Below, piece after piece: positions 1 to 5,540 of a DNA stretch of 7,505 bases. Origin of the DNA: an uncultured Elioraea sp. (GTDB taxonomy: Bacteria; Pseudomonadota; Alphaproteobacteria; Acetobacterales; Acetobacteraceae). The first letter of the stretch is position 1, and every line of letters starts with the position of its first letter. Location: NCBI GenBank assembly GCA_937995555.1, contig CALKJX010000016.1, forward strand, positions 1 to 7,505. The letters run 5' to 3'. The notes under the pieces are model-generated. The model did not search any database and was not told where the DNA came from. It was given only the letters and a program-made list of their open reading frames with translations. A program made the translations under genes and the position numbers.

Positions 1-8
1 GTTCCCGC

Positions 9-1427
9 TCAGCGATAGAAGATCAGCGTGAGCAAGGCAAAGTTCGGGATCAGGAAGAGGGTCGCCCAGCCGACATAGCCGAGGAAGGAGGGCATCTTCA
101 CGCCCTGCTCCTCGGCGATCGCGCGCACCATGAAGTTAGGCGCGTTGCCGATGTAGGAGTTCGCTCCCATGAAGACGGCGCCGGCCGAGATCGCGCCCAG
201 CACCGGCGCGAGCGGTCCCATCAGCGCCTGCGCATCGCCGCCGGCGAGGTTGAAGAACACAAGATACGTCGGCGCATTGTCGAGGAACGACGAGAGCAGG
301 CCGCAGAGCCAGAAATACATCGTCGGGTCGGGGTTGCCGTTCGCGTCAGAGGTGGCGGCGACCAGATCGGCGAGCGCCCCCTCGCGCCCGGCCTGGAGGA
401 TGGCGATCGCGGGGATGATGGTGACGAAGATGGCGGCGAACACCTTGGCGACCTCGATCATCGCGCCCCAGGTGAAGCCGTTGGCGTTGCGCACCAGCGC
501 GGGCGTCGCCCAGATCGAGTAGGCGGCGATCGCCAGCATCAGCACGTCGCCCACCACCACCTCGATGGCGATCTCCTGTTTCAGGAACGTCACCGCGCCG
601 GGGTGCCAGATCCCTTCCATCAGCACCACCAGCACCACCATCAGCAGCAGCGGGATGTTCACCCCGCCCTGGATGCGCAGCGGCTCCGCGGCCTCGGGGC
701 TCTCGCGGATCTCGTCAGGCTCGCGTTGGAAATAGCGGCTCTCGATCCGGTGATAGATCAGCAGCAGCACGGAAGCGATCAGCAGCATGGGCGCGAACAG
801 GTGCTGGGTCGGCCAGAAGAACGCCACGCCCTTGAGGAAGCCCAGGAACAGCGGCGGGTCGCCGAGCGGGGTGAGCGAGCCGCCGATGTTGGACACCAGG
901 AAGATGAAGAAGATCATCGTATGCGCGCGGTGCTTGCGGTTGCGGTTCGCGCGCAGGACCGGGCGCACCAGCAGCATCGACGCCCCGGTCGTGCCGGTGA
1001 GGCTCGCGATGGCGGTGCCGAAGGCGAGCAGCGCCGTATTGGTGCCCGGCGTCCCTCGCAGCGTGCCGGCGAGATGCACCCCGCCTGCCACCGTGAACAG
1101 CGCGAGCAGCAGGATCAGGAACGGGATGTATTCGAGCAGGGCCGTGTGCAGCACCATGTCGGTGACCGGCTCGATGCCGAACGTGAGCGCGGCCGGCACG
1201 ACGAAGGCGAGCGCCCAGGCGAACATCACCAAGCCGTAGAAGCGGTGCCACCACTGCGGCGAGATCAGCGGCACGAGCGCGATCGAGAGCAGCACGCCGG
1301 CGAAGGGCAGCACCCACCAGAGCGAGAGGTCGCGCCCGTCCACTCCCTGCTCGGCCGCCTCGGCCGGAACGGCCGCCAGCAGCACGCCAAGCGCGATCAG
1401 GACAGGCACGACTTTGCGGAACGACAT
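9..1427 (-). CDS. Sodium:proton antiporter / citrate-transporter-like membrane protein (CitMHS_2-type)
   Basis: This 472-residue polytopic inner-membrane protein belongs to the ion transporter superfamily, close to proteins annotated as sodium:proton antiporter or putative citrate transporter (CitMHS_2). It probably moves an ion or organic acid in exchange for H+ or Na+; the substrate cannot be read from sequence. It begins with a signal-peptide-like segment (basic MSFRK, hydrophobic core, AEA-A near residue 24). About ten or more hydrophobic helices follow. The conserved re-entrant-type motifs are SNIGGSLTPLGDPP (179-192), SSFLDNAPTYLVF (379-391) and GANSYIGNAPNFMV (421-434). The ATG was chosen because the signal peptide starts there and the open frame upstream is compositionally different, arginine- and proline-rich. 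No clear Shine-Dalgarno precedes it, and the preceding codon is TTG, a possible alternative start. The stop is 8 bases from the window edge. It is transcribed away from the cox operon, so a functional link is unproven. Family is confident; substrate is not. Confidence 0.9.
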   Translation of the reverse strand: MSFRKVVPVLIALGVLLAAVPAEAAEQGVDGRDLSLWWVLPFAGVLLSIALVPLISPQWWHRFYGLVMFAWALAFVVPAALTFGIEPVTDMVLHTALLEYIPFLILLLALFTVAGGVHLAGTLRGTPGTNTALLAFGTAIASLTGTTGASMLLVRPVLRANRNRKHRAHTMIFFIFLVSNIGGSLTPLGDPPLFLGFLKGVAFFWPTQHLFAPMLLIASVLLLIYHRIESRYFQREPDEIRESPEAAEPLRIQGGVNIPLLLMVVLVVLMEGIWHPGAVTFLKQEIAIEVVVGDVLMLAIAAYSIWATPALVRNANGFTWGAMIEVAKVFAAIFVTIIPAIAILQAGREGALADLVAATSDANGNPDPTMYFWLCGLLSSFLDNAPTYLVFFNLAGGDAQALMGPLAPVLGAISAGAVFMGANSYIGNAPNFMVRAIAEEQGVKMPSFLGYVGWATLFLIPNFALLTLIFYR

Positions 1428-1473
1428 CAAGGACCGGCGGCGAGAACGAACGGGAGCATGACCGTAAAGGAAC

Positions 1474-1495
1474 GCGGCTCGGCCGCAAGAGCCGC
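1474..1495. repeat. Inverted repeat GCGGCTC / GAGCCGC, possible transporter leader hairpin
   Basis: A perfect 7-bp inverted repeat with an 8-base spacer (GGCCGCAA) lies 47-68 bases upstream of the transporter start codon. If the transporter transcript begins further upstream, this would fold as a hairpin in its 5' leader. There is no following T-run, so it does not look like an intrinsic terminator. In DNA this GC-rich, repeats of this length can arise by chance. Confidence 0.35.
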
Positions 1496-1529
1496 CGGGC
1501 ACTGGCATGAATGACGACGAAGCAGTTCT

Positions 1530-1543
1530 TTGCAGAAATGCAA
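1530..1543. promoter_or_regulatory. Dyad TTGCA-GAAA-TGCAA, candidate operator
   Basis: A perfect inverted repeat of 5-bp arms with a 4-base spacer lies in the most A/T-rich part of the divergent region, roughly midway between the two genes. Its symmetry and place fit a dimeric regulator's binding site controlling one or both genes. No regulator gene is in the window and the site matches no operator I can name with confidence. It could be chance. Confidence 0.3.
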
Positions 1544-1615
1544 GCGTGCACCGGATCGGTCGGCTGCGACACCCCCGGGGGATCGGAGGCTTTGGGTGGC
1601 TGCCGGCCCATGCGG

Positions 1616-1631
1616 GGCGCGAACGCGCGCC
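1616..1631. repeat. Inverted repeat GGCGCG-AACG-CGCGCC
   Basis: A perfect 6-bp GC-only stem with a 4-base loop sits about 88 bases before the coxG start. It lies upstream of the proposed coxG promoter, so it would be a DNA-level rather than a transcript feature unless transcription starts earlier. No function can be assigned. Confidence 0.3.
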
Positions 1632-1656
1632 AAGGCGCGGCGGTCGGCCGCCCGCC

Positions 1657-1685
1657 TTGCCGCCCCCAGCCCCCGTCGCTATGGT
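1657..1685 (+). promoter_or_regulatory. Candidate sigma70-type promoter for the coxG operon
   Basis: A -35-like TTGCCG (1657-1662) and a -10-like TATGGT (1680-1685) are separated by exactly 17 bases. Each hexamer matches four of six consensus positions. A transcript from it would start near 1692 and leave a short leader of about 27 bases before the coxG ATG, containing the AGGA ribosome site. It is the best match I see in the region by eye, not a scored prediction. Confidence 0.33.
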
Positions 1686-1718
1686 CCGGCGCCCACCAAC
1701 GCGCAGGATGACCCCCCG

Positions 1719-2315
1719 ATGGACATGACCGGCGAGCGGCGCATCCCCGCGCCGCGGGAGACCGTCTGGCAGGCGCTGAATGACCCGGCGGTGCTGAAGG
1801 ACAGCATCCCGGGTTGCGAGACGATCGAGAAGATCTCGGACACCGAGATGACGGCGCGCGTGGCCGTGCGGATCGGGCCGATGAACGCGCGCTTCTCGGG
1901 CAAGGTGCAGCTCTCCGACCTCGACCCGCCGAACGGCTACACGATCTCGGGCGAGGGCCAGGGCGGGGTCGCCGGCTTCGCCAAGGGAGGGGCCACCGTG
2001 CGGCTCGCCGAGGACGGGCCCGGGGCAACGCTGATGACCTATGACGTGAAAGCGCAGGTCGGCGGCAAGATGGCCCAGCTCGGCGCGCGACTGATCGACA
2101 GCACCGCGCGCAGCATGGCCGACCAGTTCTTCGACCGCTTCGTCGCGCGCGTCGCCGGACCACCGCCGAGCGCCGAGGCGGTCGAGGCGGCACCCCTGCC
2201 CGCCGGCCCGGCCCGCCTGCCCCTCCCGGTGCCGGCCGAGATGTTCGGCCTGCCGACCTGGGTCTGGGGCTCGATCGCGGTCTGGGTCGGCATCGTCGCG
2301 CTGCTGGTGCTGTGA
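1719..2315 (+). CDS. coxG: CoxG family protein, SRPBCC domain with C-terminal membrane anchor
   Basis: This 198-residue protein is a CO dehydrogenase subunit G (CoxG) family member. In Afipia (Oligotropha) carboxidovorans, CoxG is implicated in recruiting CO dehydrogenase to the cytoplasmic membrane. The START/SRPBCC fold spans about residues 1-145. It carries the family signatures LNDPAVLKDSIPGCE (20-34) near the N-terminus and GGKMAQLGARLIDSTA (115-130) followed by ADQFF near the end of the fold. A proline/alanine-rich linker (148-172) leads to one hydrophobic helix (about 177-198) at the extreme C-terminus, which fits a tail anchor. The start at 1719 has an AGGA at 1705-1708, 10 bases upstream. 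An in-frame ATG two codons on is a possible alternative, and the open frame further upstream lacks family similarity. It is the first gene of the operon. Its stop codon overlaps the GTG of the next small ORF. Confidence 0.92.
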   Translation: MDMTGERRIPAPRETVWQALNDPAVLKDSIPGCETIEKISDTEMTARVAVRIGPMNARFSGKVQLSDLDPPNGYTISGEGQGGVAGFAKGGATVRLAEDGPGATLMTYDVKAQVGGKMAQLGARLIDSTARSMADQFFDRFVARVAGPPPSAEAVEAAPLPAGPARLPLPVPAEMFGLPTWVWGSIAVWVGIVALLVL

Positions 2316-2398
2316 GCGGGCTCGGCCTTCCCGCCTGGGCCGGGCTGACGGTGCTGTTCGTGCTCGGCCTGCTCGCGCTGGGCCGCATGCTGGGCTGA
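2312..2398 (+). CDS. Small hydrophobic protein, 28 residues, single membrane helix
   Basis: A GTG at 2312 overlaps the coxG stop in a GTGA arrangement and opens a 28-codon frame. It ends with TGA at 2396-2398, one base before the coxD ATG, so it fills the gap between the two genes almost exactly. The product starts MSGLGLPAW and continues as one uninterrupted hydrophobic stretch (about residues 9-24). It ends in GRMLG, giving a single positive charge beside the C-terminus and no acidic residue. I recognise no family. There is no Shine-Dalgarno, so translation would depend on coupling to coxG. Alternatively it is a former CoxG tail split off by a frameshift: joined in the -1 frame, CoxG would gain a second membrane helix. 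It could also be non-coding spacer, since GC-rich DNA readily encodes Leu/Ala/Gly/Val. Confidence 0.45.
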   Translation: MSGLGLPAWAGLTVLFVLGLLALGRMLG

Positions 2399-2399
2399 G

Positions 2400-3305
2400 A
2401 TGATGGACCGAGGACCGCTTCCCGCCGGCGTGGACGAGACCCTCGCCCTGCTCGCGCGCGGCGACTACGTGGCCGACCGCGCGCTCGCCACCGCCGTGCA
2501 TCTGGCGCTCGCGATGCAGCGGCCGCTGTTCCTCGAGGGCGAGGCCGGGGTCGGCAAGACCGAGATCGCCAAGGTGCTGTCGAAGACGCTCGGCCGGCGC
2601 ATGGTGCGGCTGCAATGCTATGACGGGCTCGACCTCGCCTCGGCGCTCTATGACTGGAACTACACCCGCCAGCTCCTGGAGATCCGGCTCGCCGAGGCGG
2701 CCGGCGAGCGCGACAAGGACCGCCTGGCGAAGGGCATCTTCGACCGCCGCTTCCTGATCGAGCGGCCGCTGCTGCAGGCGATCAGTCCCGAGGGGGGCCC
2801 TGCTGTGCTGCTGATCGACGAGCTCGATCGTGCCGACGAGCCGTTCGAGGCGTTCCTTCTGGAACTGCTGGCCGACTGGCAGGTGACGATTCCGGAGCTC
2901 GGTACGATCCGCGCGGCCGAGCCGCCGGTGGTGATCATCACCTCGAACCGCACGCGCGAGATCCACGACGCGCTGCGACGGCGCTGCCTCTACCACTGGG
3001 TCGATTTCCCCGATGCGGCGCGCGAGCGGGCGATCCTGGCGCTGAAGGCGCCCCAGGCGGCCGAGAGACTGTCCTTCCAGGTGGTCGCCTTCGTGCAGCG
3101 GCTCCGCCGGATGGACCTGTTCAAGATGCCCGGCGTCGCCGAGACGATCGACTGGTGCGGTGCGCTCGCGCATCTGGATGCGACCGAACTCGACCCGCAG
3201 CGCGTCGACGAGACGCTCGGCGTGCTGCTCAAGTACCAGGACGACATCGCGCGCATCCGTGGCGAGCAGGCCGCCGCGCTGGTGGCCGAGGCGAAGGCGG
3301 GATGA
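2400..3305 (+). CDS. coxD: CoxD, MoxR-family AAA+ ATPase for CO dehydrogenase maturation
   Basis: This 301-residue cytoplasmic AAA+ ATPase is of the MoxR/CoxD type. In A. carboxidovorans, CoxD is required to build the Mo-Cu active site, particularly the step that introduces sulfur. It probably acts as an ATP-driven chaperone on the large subunit together with the VWA protein CoxE. The sequence shows Walker A GEAGVGKT (47-54), Walker B VLLIDELDRAD (136-146), sensor 1 ITSNRTRE (180-187) and the arginine-finger region ALRRRCLYHWVDFP (191-204). That last stretch and the YDGLDLASALYDWNY block (74-88) are typical of the CoxD subgroup. Two adjacent ATG codons (2400, 2403) could serve as start. Upstream sequence offers only a weak ribosome site, which suggests coupling to the preceding reading frame. 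The stop overlaps the coxE start. Confidence 0.95.
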   Translation: MMDRGPLPAGVDETLALLARGDYVADRALATAVHLALAMQRPLFLEGEAGVGKTEIAKVLSKTLGRRMVRLQCYDGLDLASALYDWNYTRQLLEIRLAEAAGERDKDRLAKGIFDRRFLIERPLLQAISPEGGPAVLLIDELDRADEPFEAFLLELLADWQVTIPELGTIRAAEPPVVIITSNRTREIHDALRRRCLYHWVDFPDAARERAILALKAPQAAERLSFQVVAFVQRLRRMDLFKMPGVAETIDWCGALAHLDATELDPQRVDETLGVLLKYQDDIARIRGEQAAALVAEAKAG

Positions 3306-4504
3306 TCCCGACGGTGGAAGGTGGCGGCCGCCTTCCCCTGAACGTGCTGCATTTCGGCCGGATGCTCCGCCGCGCCGGCCTGCCGGTCGGCCCGGGCCAG
3401 GTGATCGAGGCGCAGCACGCGCTGCTGCACATCGACCTCACCCGCAAGGGCGACGTGCACGCGGCCCTGCGCGCGGTGATGGCCACGCGCCACGAGCACT
3501 GGGACGTGTTCGACGCAGCCTTCGCGCTGTTCTGGCGCAACCCCGACCGGAACATCGCCGAGAGCATCATGGCAGCGCTCGACGGGCTGCGCCGCCCGGC
3601 CGAGCCGCAGAAGCCCAAAGCCGGTGCGCGCCGCGCCGCCGAGGCGATGGGCGCGCAGTCGCGCCCGAAGGAGCAGCCCCGCCCGTCCGAGGAGGAGCAG
3701 CGCATCGAGGCGCGCCTGGTCGCCTCGGCCGAGGAGCGGCTGCGCAGGATGGACTTCGAGGCGATGGGCGAGGCCGAGATCCGCGCCGCCCGCGCCGCGA
3801 TCGCGCGTCTGACCCTGCCGCTCGATGCCGTGCCGTCCCGTCGCTTCCGCCCCGACCCGCTGGGCCCCCGCGCGGACCTGCGCGAGACGCTGCGCCGGTC
3901 CCTGCGCGAGGGCGGCGCGCTGGTGGAGATCGCCCGCCGGCGCCGACGCACCCGCGTCCCGCCGCTGGTGGCGCTGTGCGACATCTCCGGCTCGATGGGC
4001 CGCTACGCGCCGATCCTGCTGCACTTCCTGCACGCGGTCGCCTGCACGCGCACGCGCACCCACACCTTCCTGTTCGGCACGCGGCTCACCAACGTCACCC
4101 GCGCGTTCCGCCACCGCGACCCGGAGGCCGCGTTCCAGATGGTGAGCGCCATGGTGCCCGACTGGTCCGGCGGCACGCGCATCGGCGAGGCGATCGCGCG
4201 CTTCAACCGCGAGTGGGGCCGGCGCGTGCTCGGCCAGGGGGCGACCGTGCTGCTGATCACCGACGGGCTCGACCGCGAGGGGGGCGCTGGGCTCGCCGAG
4301 GCGATGGAGCGGCTGCACAAATCCTGCCGCCGGCTGATCTGGCTCAATCCGCTGCTGCGCTTCCAGGGCTTCGAGCCCAAGGCCACCGGCATCAGGGTCA
4401 TGCTGCCGCACGTGGACGACTTCCGCCCGGCGCACAATATCGACAGCATCGCGGGGTTGGTGCACGCGCTGTCGGCACACCCGGCCAGGAGGAAGGCCGC
4501 ATGA
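3302..4504 (+). CDS. coxE: CoxE, VWA (MIDAS) protein partner of CoxD
   Basis: This 400-residue protein has a C-terminal von Willebrand factor A domain of the CoxE type. It is thought to work with CoxD in finishing the molybdenum hydroxylase active site; work on A. carboxidovorans links CoxE and CoxF to the copper step. The N-terminal part (about 10-95) is a conserved helical region beginning LNVLHFGRMLRRAGLPVGP. A charged low-complexity linker rich in Pro, Glu, Arg and Ala (about 98-150) follows. The VWA domain runs from about 218 to 390. Its MIDAS metal site is complete: D227-x-S229-x-S231 in CDISGSMGRYA, T292 in SGGTRIGEA, and D321 in ITDGLDRE. The start is fixed by the ATGA overlap with coxD, and the end overlaps the next gene in the same way. 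An AGGAGG close to its 3' end serves the following gene. Confidence 0.94.
   Translation: MIPTVEGGGRLPLNVLHFGRMLRRAGLPVGPGQVIEAQHALLHIDLTRKGDVHAALRAVMATRHEHWDVFDAAFALFWRNPDRNIAESIMAALDGLRRPAEPQKPKAGARRAAEAMGAQSRPKEQPRPSEEEQRIEARLVASAEERLRRMDFEAMGEAEIRAARAAIARLTLPLDAVPSRRFRPDPLGPRADLRETLRRSLREGGALVEIARRRRRTRVPPLVALCDISGSMGRYAPILLHFLHAVACTRTRTHTFLFGTRLTNVTRAFRHRDPEAAFQMVSAMVPDWSGGTRIGEAIARFNREWGRRVLGQGATVLLITDGLDREGGAGLAEAMERLHKSCRRLIWLNPLLRFQGFEPKATGIRVMLPHVDDFRPAHNIDSIAGLVHALSAHPARRKAA
4487..4492 (+). promoter_or_regulatory. Strong ribosome binding site AGGAGG for the XdhC N-domain gene
   Basis: A full AGGAGG lies inside the last codons of coxE, 8 bases before the ATG at 4501. It is the only consensus Shine-Dalgarno in the operon; other junctions have weak or no such sites. 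It confirms the start at 4501 and suggests independent, strong translation initiation here in addition to any coupling. Confidence 0.7.
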
Positions 4505-4824
4505 ACACGGACGCAGAGGACATCCTGAGCACGGCGGGGCAGTGGGTGGCGGAGGGCGAGACCGTGGTGCTTGCGACCGTGGTCGAGACCTGGGGCTCGT
4601 CGCCGCGTCCGGCCGGCTCGCGTCTCGCCGTCACGGCGTCGGGCAAGATGGCCGGCTCGGTCTCGGGGGGCTGCATCGAAGGCGCGGTCGCGGATGCGGC
4701 GCGCGAGGTGATGGCGTCCGGCACGCCGCGCGTGCTGACTTTCGGCGTGACCAACGAGCGCGCCTGGGAAGTGGGGCTCGCCTGCGGCGGCACGGTCAGC
4801 GTCTTCGTCGAGAAGCTCGGATGA
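4501..4824 (+). CDS. XdhC/CoxF family protein, short form with N-terminal domain only
   Basis: This 107-residue cytoplasmic protein consists only of the XdhC_CoxI N-terminal domain. Family members bind molybdenum cofactor, protect it during sulfuration and deliver it to xanthine-dehydrogenase-type enzymes. The signatures are TWGSSPRPAGSRLAV (30-44), SVSGGCIEGAV (53-63) and AWEVGLACGGTVSVFVE (88-104). The two cysteines usual in this family are present (C58, C95). It ends where full-length XdhC proteins continue towards a Rossmann domain, and that domain is encoded by the next gene. The arrangement is therefore a split XdhC pair rather than a truncation. The symbol is left blank because coxF in A. 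carboxidovorans denotes a longer protein. Family assignment is firm. Confidence 0.92.
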   Translation: MNTDAEDILSTAGQWVAEGETVVLATVVETWGSSPRPAGSRLAVTASGKMAGSVSGGCIEGAVADAAREVMASGTPRVLTFGVTNERAWEVGLACGGTVSVFVEKLG

Positions 4825-5540
4825 CGCCGACGCTGTTCCAGGCGCTGCAGGCCGCGCGCAAGGCGAAGCGGCCGGTGCTGCTGGCGACCCGGCTCTCCGA
4901 CGGCGCGCAGGCGCTGGTCGGGACGGATGGCGCGCATGGCGCCAACCTGCCCGAGGCCGTGGTGGCGGCGGCACGCACTGCCCTTGCCGACGATGTCGCG
5001 CGAACCGTGGAGAGCGAGGGCGCGCGCTGGTTCCTCCACCCGCACAACCCGCCGCTCCGGCTGATCGTGGTCGGCGCGGTGCACATCGCCCAGGCGCTCG
5101 CGCCGATGGCGCCGCCGCTCGGTTTCGCGGTCACCGTGATCGACCCGCGCCGCTTCTTCGCCACCGATGAGCGTTTCCCCGGCGTGACGCTCGACACGCG
5201 CTGGCCGGACGAGGCGATGGCGGAGCTCAAGCCCGACAGCCGAAGTGCGGTGGTGACGCTGACGCACGACCCGAAGCTCGACGACCCCGCGCTGGACGCG
5301 GCGCTGCGTTCCGACGCCTTCTACATCGGCGCGCTGGGGTCGCGGCGCACGCACGCCGCCCGGCTCGCCAGGCTCACCGAGCTCGGCCATTCCCGCGAGG
5401 CGCTGGCGCGCATCCGCGGCCCGATCGGGCTTGCGATCGAGGCCGAGACGGCGCCCGAGATCGCGCTCGCGATCATGGCCGAGATCGTCGCGGTGCGCCG
5501 GCGTGCCCCGCTCGTGTCACCCGCGCGCGAGGCGGCATGA
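4821..5540 (+). CDS. XdhC family protein with C-terminal Rossmann domain (CoxF/CoxI-like)
   Basis: This 239-residue protein provides the second half of the XdhC maturation factor. Residues 1-75 are a variable region like the connecting part of full-length XdhC proteins. Residues 78-225 form the XdhC Rossmann domain. Its signatures are LIVVGAVHIAQALAPMA (81-97), a nucleotide-type loop, VIDPRRFFATDERFPG (106-121), VVTLTHDPKLDDPAL (144-158) and YIGALGSRRTHAARLARL (168-185). The role is inferred to be handling of the molybdenum cofactor with the 107-residue partner encoded just upstream, with which it overlaps by ATGA. The segment PIGLAIEAETAPEIALAI (201-218) has Glu207 where I expect the usual glycine of the GLxIGAxxPxEIA motif. 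This may mark a subgroup. The start is fixed by the overlap; a weak GAGAAG lies upstream. Confidence 0.92.
   Translation: MTPTLFQALQAARKAKRPVLLATRLSDGAQALVGTDGAHGANLPEAVVAAARTALADDVARTVESEGARWFLHPHNPPLRLIVVGAVHIAQALAPMAPPLGFAVTVIDPRRFFATDERFPGVTLDTRWPDEAMAELKPDSRSAVVTLTHDPKLDDPALDAALRSDAFYIGALGSRRTHAARLARLTELGHSREALARIRGPIGLAIEAETAPEIALAIMAEIVAVRRRAPLVSPAREAA

Larger units (their letters stand above)
1428..1718. other. Divergent intergenic region between the transporter and coxG
   Basis: This 291-bp stretch separates two outward-facing genes and should hold both promoters. Short open frames crossing it on both strands translate to arginine- and proline-rich sequence with no recognisable domain, so I do not call them genes. 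The part around 1500-1548 is visibly richer in A and T than its surroundings, as promoter regions often are. It contains a TTGCA/TGCAA dyad (1530-1543), a leader-type hairpin on the transporter side (1474-1495), a 10-bp perfect palindrome CCCCCGGGGG (1572-1581), a strong short hairpin (1616-1631) and a direct repeat GGATCGG (1553-1559 and 1580-1586). No clear CooA-like or sigma54 site was found. Confidence 0.6.

Noticed and set aside
603..1514. 303-codon plus-strand frame rich in His, Gln, Glu and Arg
   Set aside because: This is the antisense of the transporter's hydrophobic helices; the unusual composition follows from that.
1503..1520. TGGCATGA resembling the -24 half of a sigma54 promoter
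   Set aside because: There is no GC or TTGC element at the required distance downstream.
2305..2315. Programmed -1 frameshift joining CoxG to the mini-ORF
   Set aside because: No slippery heptamer is present at the CTG-TGA junction. The GTGA restart fits the pattern of the rest of the operon better.
715..2388. 557-codon minus-strand frame overlapping transporter and coxG
   Set aside because: A compositional shadow: Arg/Ser/Pro-rich, no family features, and it overlaps genes with clear motifs in other frames.
1428..3173. Open minus-strand frame continuing upstream of the transporter start through coxG and most of coxD
   Set aside because: It is open only because GC-rich codons rarely give stops. 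The translated sequence is Arg/Pro/His-rich with no domain and lies antisense to well-recognised coxG and coxD.
2990..4480. 496-codon minus-strand frame opposite coxE
   Set aside because: Its content is His/Arg/Ala-rich with no domain and it lies opposite a gene with a complete MIDAS site.
3160..4824. Long plus-strand frame running across coxE into the XdhC N-domain gene
   Set aside because: Only its last 107 codons (from 4501) are real. The upstream part is an Arg/Pro/Ala-rich shadow in the wrong frame for coxE.
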